DNA of 22,803 nucleotides, taken from Larix sibirica (lineage: Eukaryota > Streptophyta > Pinopsida > Pinales > Pinaceae). How positions within the stretch are numbered: the first letter of the stretch is position 1; each line of letters opens with the position of its first letter. Below, piece after piece: positions 20,285 through 22,803 of this stretch. The position numbers and the translations under genes were made by a program. The notes below the pieces were generated by a model. It was given only the letters and a program-made list of their open reading frames with translations, had not been told where the DNA came from and did no database searches. Location of the stretch: assembly GCA_004151065.3 (NCBI GenBank), contig NWUY0300044016.1:49108-71910 (forward strand), given 5' to 3'.

Positions 20285-20953
20285 TTCACGTGGATAGTTC
20301 GTAATGTTGTATATCAGTATATTCATAATGTTTAATGTCCCGGTATTAAATTAAATTAGAAAGAAGTGTATGCATGCATTAATTTCTTTTTAAATGAATT
20401 GAATTAGAAAGGAATGTCATGATACAGTATTTCTTTGAACAGTGTTAATTATATTGTGTATCGAAAAAGGAAATTAAATTTACAGTTTTTTAATAATTTT
20501 AATTATATTGAAATTAAATTTACAGCTTTTAATAATTTTAATTATATTGTGTATTTGATAGATTCATTTTTATAAAAAGATGTCATATTACATTATTTTT
20601 TTAATGGTTTTACTTATTTAATTCGAAGTATTCATTTTTATGACATTAAAGTTAAAGGATGTTGCAAAATTAATTCATAAATGCACAAGAATAAATACTT
20701 CATTTGGGTTGACTTAATCAATTGTGTGTTTCACATATTTAAAAAAATAATATAATAAGTTTGCTATCTATTGTTTAACTTTAATCATGATTATAATACA
20801 TACTTAATCTTAAAAACAAGTTTTGATAATCTTTATAATACATACTTAATCTTAAAACTAGTTTTGATAATATTTATAATATATATTTAACCTTAAAGTA
20901 ACAATAACATGTAAAAACGGAACAAACATGAATGCAATTAAATTATTTACCCT
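20285..20953. repeat. AT-rich 3' flank with two short tandem repeats
   Basis: Units at 20470-20509 and 20510-20548 share GAAATTAAATTTACAG and TTTTAATAATTTTAATTAT. A part unit, TTAATTATATTGTGTAT, precedes them near 20446. A second array has units at 20791-20832, 20833-20873 and a partial at 20874-20898 (TTATAATACATACTTAATC, then TTTTGATAAT). I found no canonical AATAAA polyadenylation signal close behind the VPS60 stop codon. Confidence 0.7.
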
Positions 20954-21024
20954 GGATCCTTGAAGCCTTGTAGCTCAATTATTTTCTTTAAGACTTGTCA
21001 ACATGTGTCAATAGGTGATCATAT
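20954..21024. repeat. Dispersed repeat, related to 8579-8643
   Basis: GGATCCTTGAAGCCTTG, then CTCAA, TTTAAGACTTG and TCAACATGTGTCAATAGG follow the same order as the segment at 8579-8643 and its copy at 16930-16994. Both diverged from a common source. The element type is unknown. Confidence 0.45.
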
Positions 21025-21238
21025 AGGAGGAGGTGGCATTACACATGGTACATGTATTGACTACCTTTTTGACCATGGAGTTTTACATAATATGCCCTCT
21101 TTGATTGATTTTCCAAGCCCAATGACAATGTGTAAAATTCATTAGGTCATTTGATAACATGATTAGCCTCCTTACGTTGATTGAGTGTTGCATGGATGAA
21201 TTTGACTATTGCCCATGCACCAAAGAATAATCGATGTG

Positions 21239-21410
21239 GACCATGTGGTGCAAGTATTTAGTATGTGTGGCATAAGTGAAGCACATGTTTGGTCCATCTA
21301 GTGCATGTGGCACAAGGGATTAGTTTTTATGGTGCAAGCGTTTGGTCCACATTGTGCAAGTATTTGGTTTATGTATAAAATATAGCATAGGCATTTGGTT
21401 TATTTGACAT
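21239..21410. repeat. Degenerate short repeats of the GTGCAAG/TTTGGTCCA type
   Basis: GTGGTGCAAGTATTTAG, ATGTTTGGTCCAT, GTGGCACAAGG, GGTGCAAGCGTTTGGTCCA, TGTGCAAGTATTTGG and GGCATTTGGTTTA recur with irregular spacing of about 30-40 bases. It looks like an old minisatellite. No gene is supported. Confidence 0.5.
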
Positions 21411-22803
21411 AATGGTTTTGTAAATAATAATGTATTTTATTTTTGATATGGACAAATCTGTGTATTAACATGTGTAGTGTTATGGAAGAACACAAATAAA
21501 TATCTAGAAAATAATAGTGGTTTGTAGGACATTTTTTTTCAAGGGAAACCTTATGAGATACCCCCTCTTCCCCCAAGTATATGGATGGAGGGAGACACAA
21601 TTGCTAGTTGCAATAGCATCTAGTAACTTTGCAACACTCAAGTGGACTTGAACCTTATATAGACTAGAACCTAACACCACACATTGAACTCCACCTTGAA
21701 ATGATTTCCTTGAATTGATTGAGCTAACCCATTGGGATAGATCTACAAAACAATTTATATTTGTATGAACAATAATGGTTGTTTGAAAATTATGCAAAAC
21801 TTTGTAAAACTCATATTTTTGAGGGAAATTAGGTAGTCCTAGAAAGAAAAGCACTCTTTCCTCGGTGAATGGATTATATTCACCGATAGAGATACAAATG
21901 ACAATTCCAACAACTTTTCCCTAGATTCAACATGCATAATCATAAAATGAAGTTTAGAGAAGGAAAGTGAATGTACCTTTTAATTGAAGTTCATCCAATG
22001 GCCTTGTCAAGTGTGGGTCCTTGAATTTCGGCTCCTTGCTCTTAAGCCTTGTGGATGCACCTACACAAACATACAACACAACTTTCTCATTATTGTGATA
22101 AATAATTAATCAACAATGCATTAATGAAACAAAGCTATACATTACTCAATAAAAACTCATATAACATGGATCCTTGGGGGCGAAAGAGAATTGATTTGTA
22201 TTAAATATGGAGGAACTAGTACTTGAAATCCTTTCCGTTGCTCACAATACTCCCCTCTAAAATTTGAGTTCCCTCCCTTGCCCTTAACCTCAATCATTAA
22301 AGCTCCGAACAATGAAGGTGCTTCACTCTATTTTTCTGCAGCCCAACATTGTCTAGTCTTTCAATCTATCCAACCTCTTAATCATCACCTTGTAGGTCTC
22401 TTTAATAACTTTTTATTAGGTCTAGACTATGATGATCCCAAGTCCTTTCCATGCATGATTGATATTTTGTTTAATTGTTTGCACACTTTTTAGTGCTTGT
22501 TTACTTCACTTGGAGCCTTGGTTGCTCATTTAGGCATCAATGTAGTGACCAAACAAGCTTGATAATGTCTTTAGGCCAAGTCTAGATCACCCCTCTTGTA
22601 AAGGAAAGTAGTGACCAGTTCCTCACAAAGTGCATTTTTCATCATTTCCAAGTCAATCTCTCATGTAGAAAGGGTCATGTTGTTCACTTTTAGTCTTTGT
22701 AATTGAGGGTATTAAGTCTCATTATAACAAATGCCCCCCAATGTGCAAGGTTAGAAGTGAAGCTGATGGAGAATGGTGTGAAGAACCTGCAACAATTAAT
22801 TAA
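21411..22803. other. No recognised gene
   Basis: The open frames at 21400-21600 and 21504-21854 (minus) and 22278-22493 (plus) show no domain, no plausible splice context and low-complexity composition, so I do not call them genes. The only structure I can point to is the hairpin at 21862-21886. Composition is like old transposon-derived intergenic DNA. Confidence 0.4.
21862..21886. repeat. Perfect 9-bp hairpin
   Basis: TCGGTGAAT (21862-21870) and ATTCACCGA (21878-21886) are exact reverse complements around a 7-base loop. No T-run follows and no RNA gene is adjacent, so no function can be assigned. Confidence 0.6.

Noticed and set aside
21504-21854. 116-codon minus-strand ORF in the 3' flank
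   Set aside because: No domain, no start context and low-complexity text. It overlaps another chance frame in a different phase.
1-22803. tRNA or rRNA genes
   Set aside because: I saw no A-box/B-box pairs with a cloverleaf and no conserved rRNA blocks on either strand.

Overview
This window looks like nuclear DNA of a land plant, from a repeat-rich, AT-rich genome. Three things support this: a split gene with canonical GT/AG introns, introns several kilobases long holding retrotransposon pieces, and no compact ORFs or bacterial-style signals. The long transposon-filled introns would fit a large genome such as a gymnosperm, but that is inference. The one recognisable cellular gene encodes the C-terminal half of VPS60 (CHMP5-type), an ESCRT-III family protein. 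Four exons can be read: 13483-13554, 13971-14082, 14273-14430 and 20228-20284. Splice phases are consistent, frames are open, and the last exon ends in TAA. The 5' exons (start codon, basic N-terminal helices) were not found and probably lie left of the window.

Layout. 1-130: an imperfect foldback. 131-996: a decayed ORF and a 3-nt-periodic minisatellite leading into a polypurine tract. 997 to about 1546-1729: a long terminal repeat (LTR), so the window opens in the 3' end of an LTR retrotransposon. 1730-2586: unremarkable sequence with a 77-bp tandem duplication. 2587-10920: an 8334-bp block with three VPS60 exons, a copia-like polypurine tract plus LTR, a tandemly duplicated LINE-like remnant on the minus strand, and a minus-strand LTR. 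10921-10937: 17 Ns. 10938-19271: the same 8334-bp block again at a constant offset of 8351. 19193-19453: a 138/123-bp tandem repeat. 19454-20227: intron. 20228-20284: last exon. 20285-22803: AT-rich 3' flank with short tandem repeats, degenerate GTGCAAG-type repeats and a small perfect hairpin.

The most important observation concerns the assembly. The two blocks flanking the N gap are essentially identical. The left block stops inside the tandem repeat that the right block reads through, and only the right block is followed by the terminal exon. The simplest reading is two overlapping contigs placed end to end, so the locus probably has one VPS60 gene, not two. Each repeat, exon and transposon in 2587-10920 therefore probably stands for the same DNA as its counterpart in 10938-19271. 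I found no convincing novel biological system. The sites most worth a second look are the false duplication with its divergent edge, and the decayed ORF beside the first LTR.
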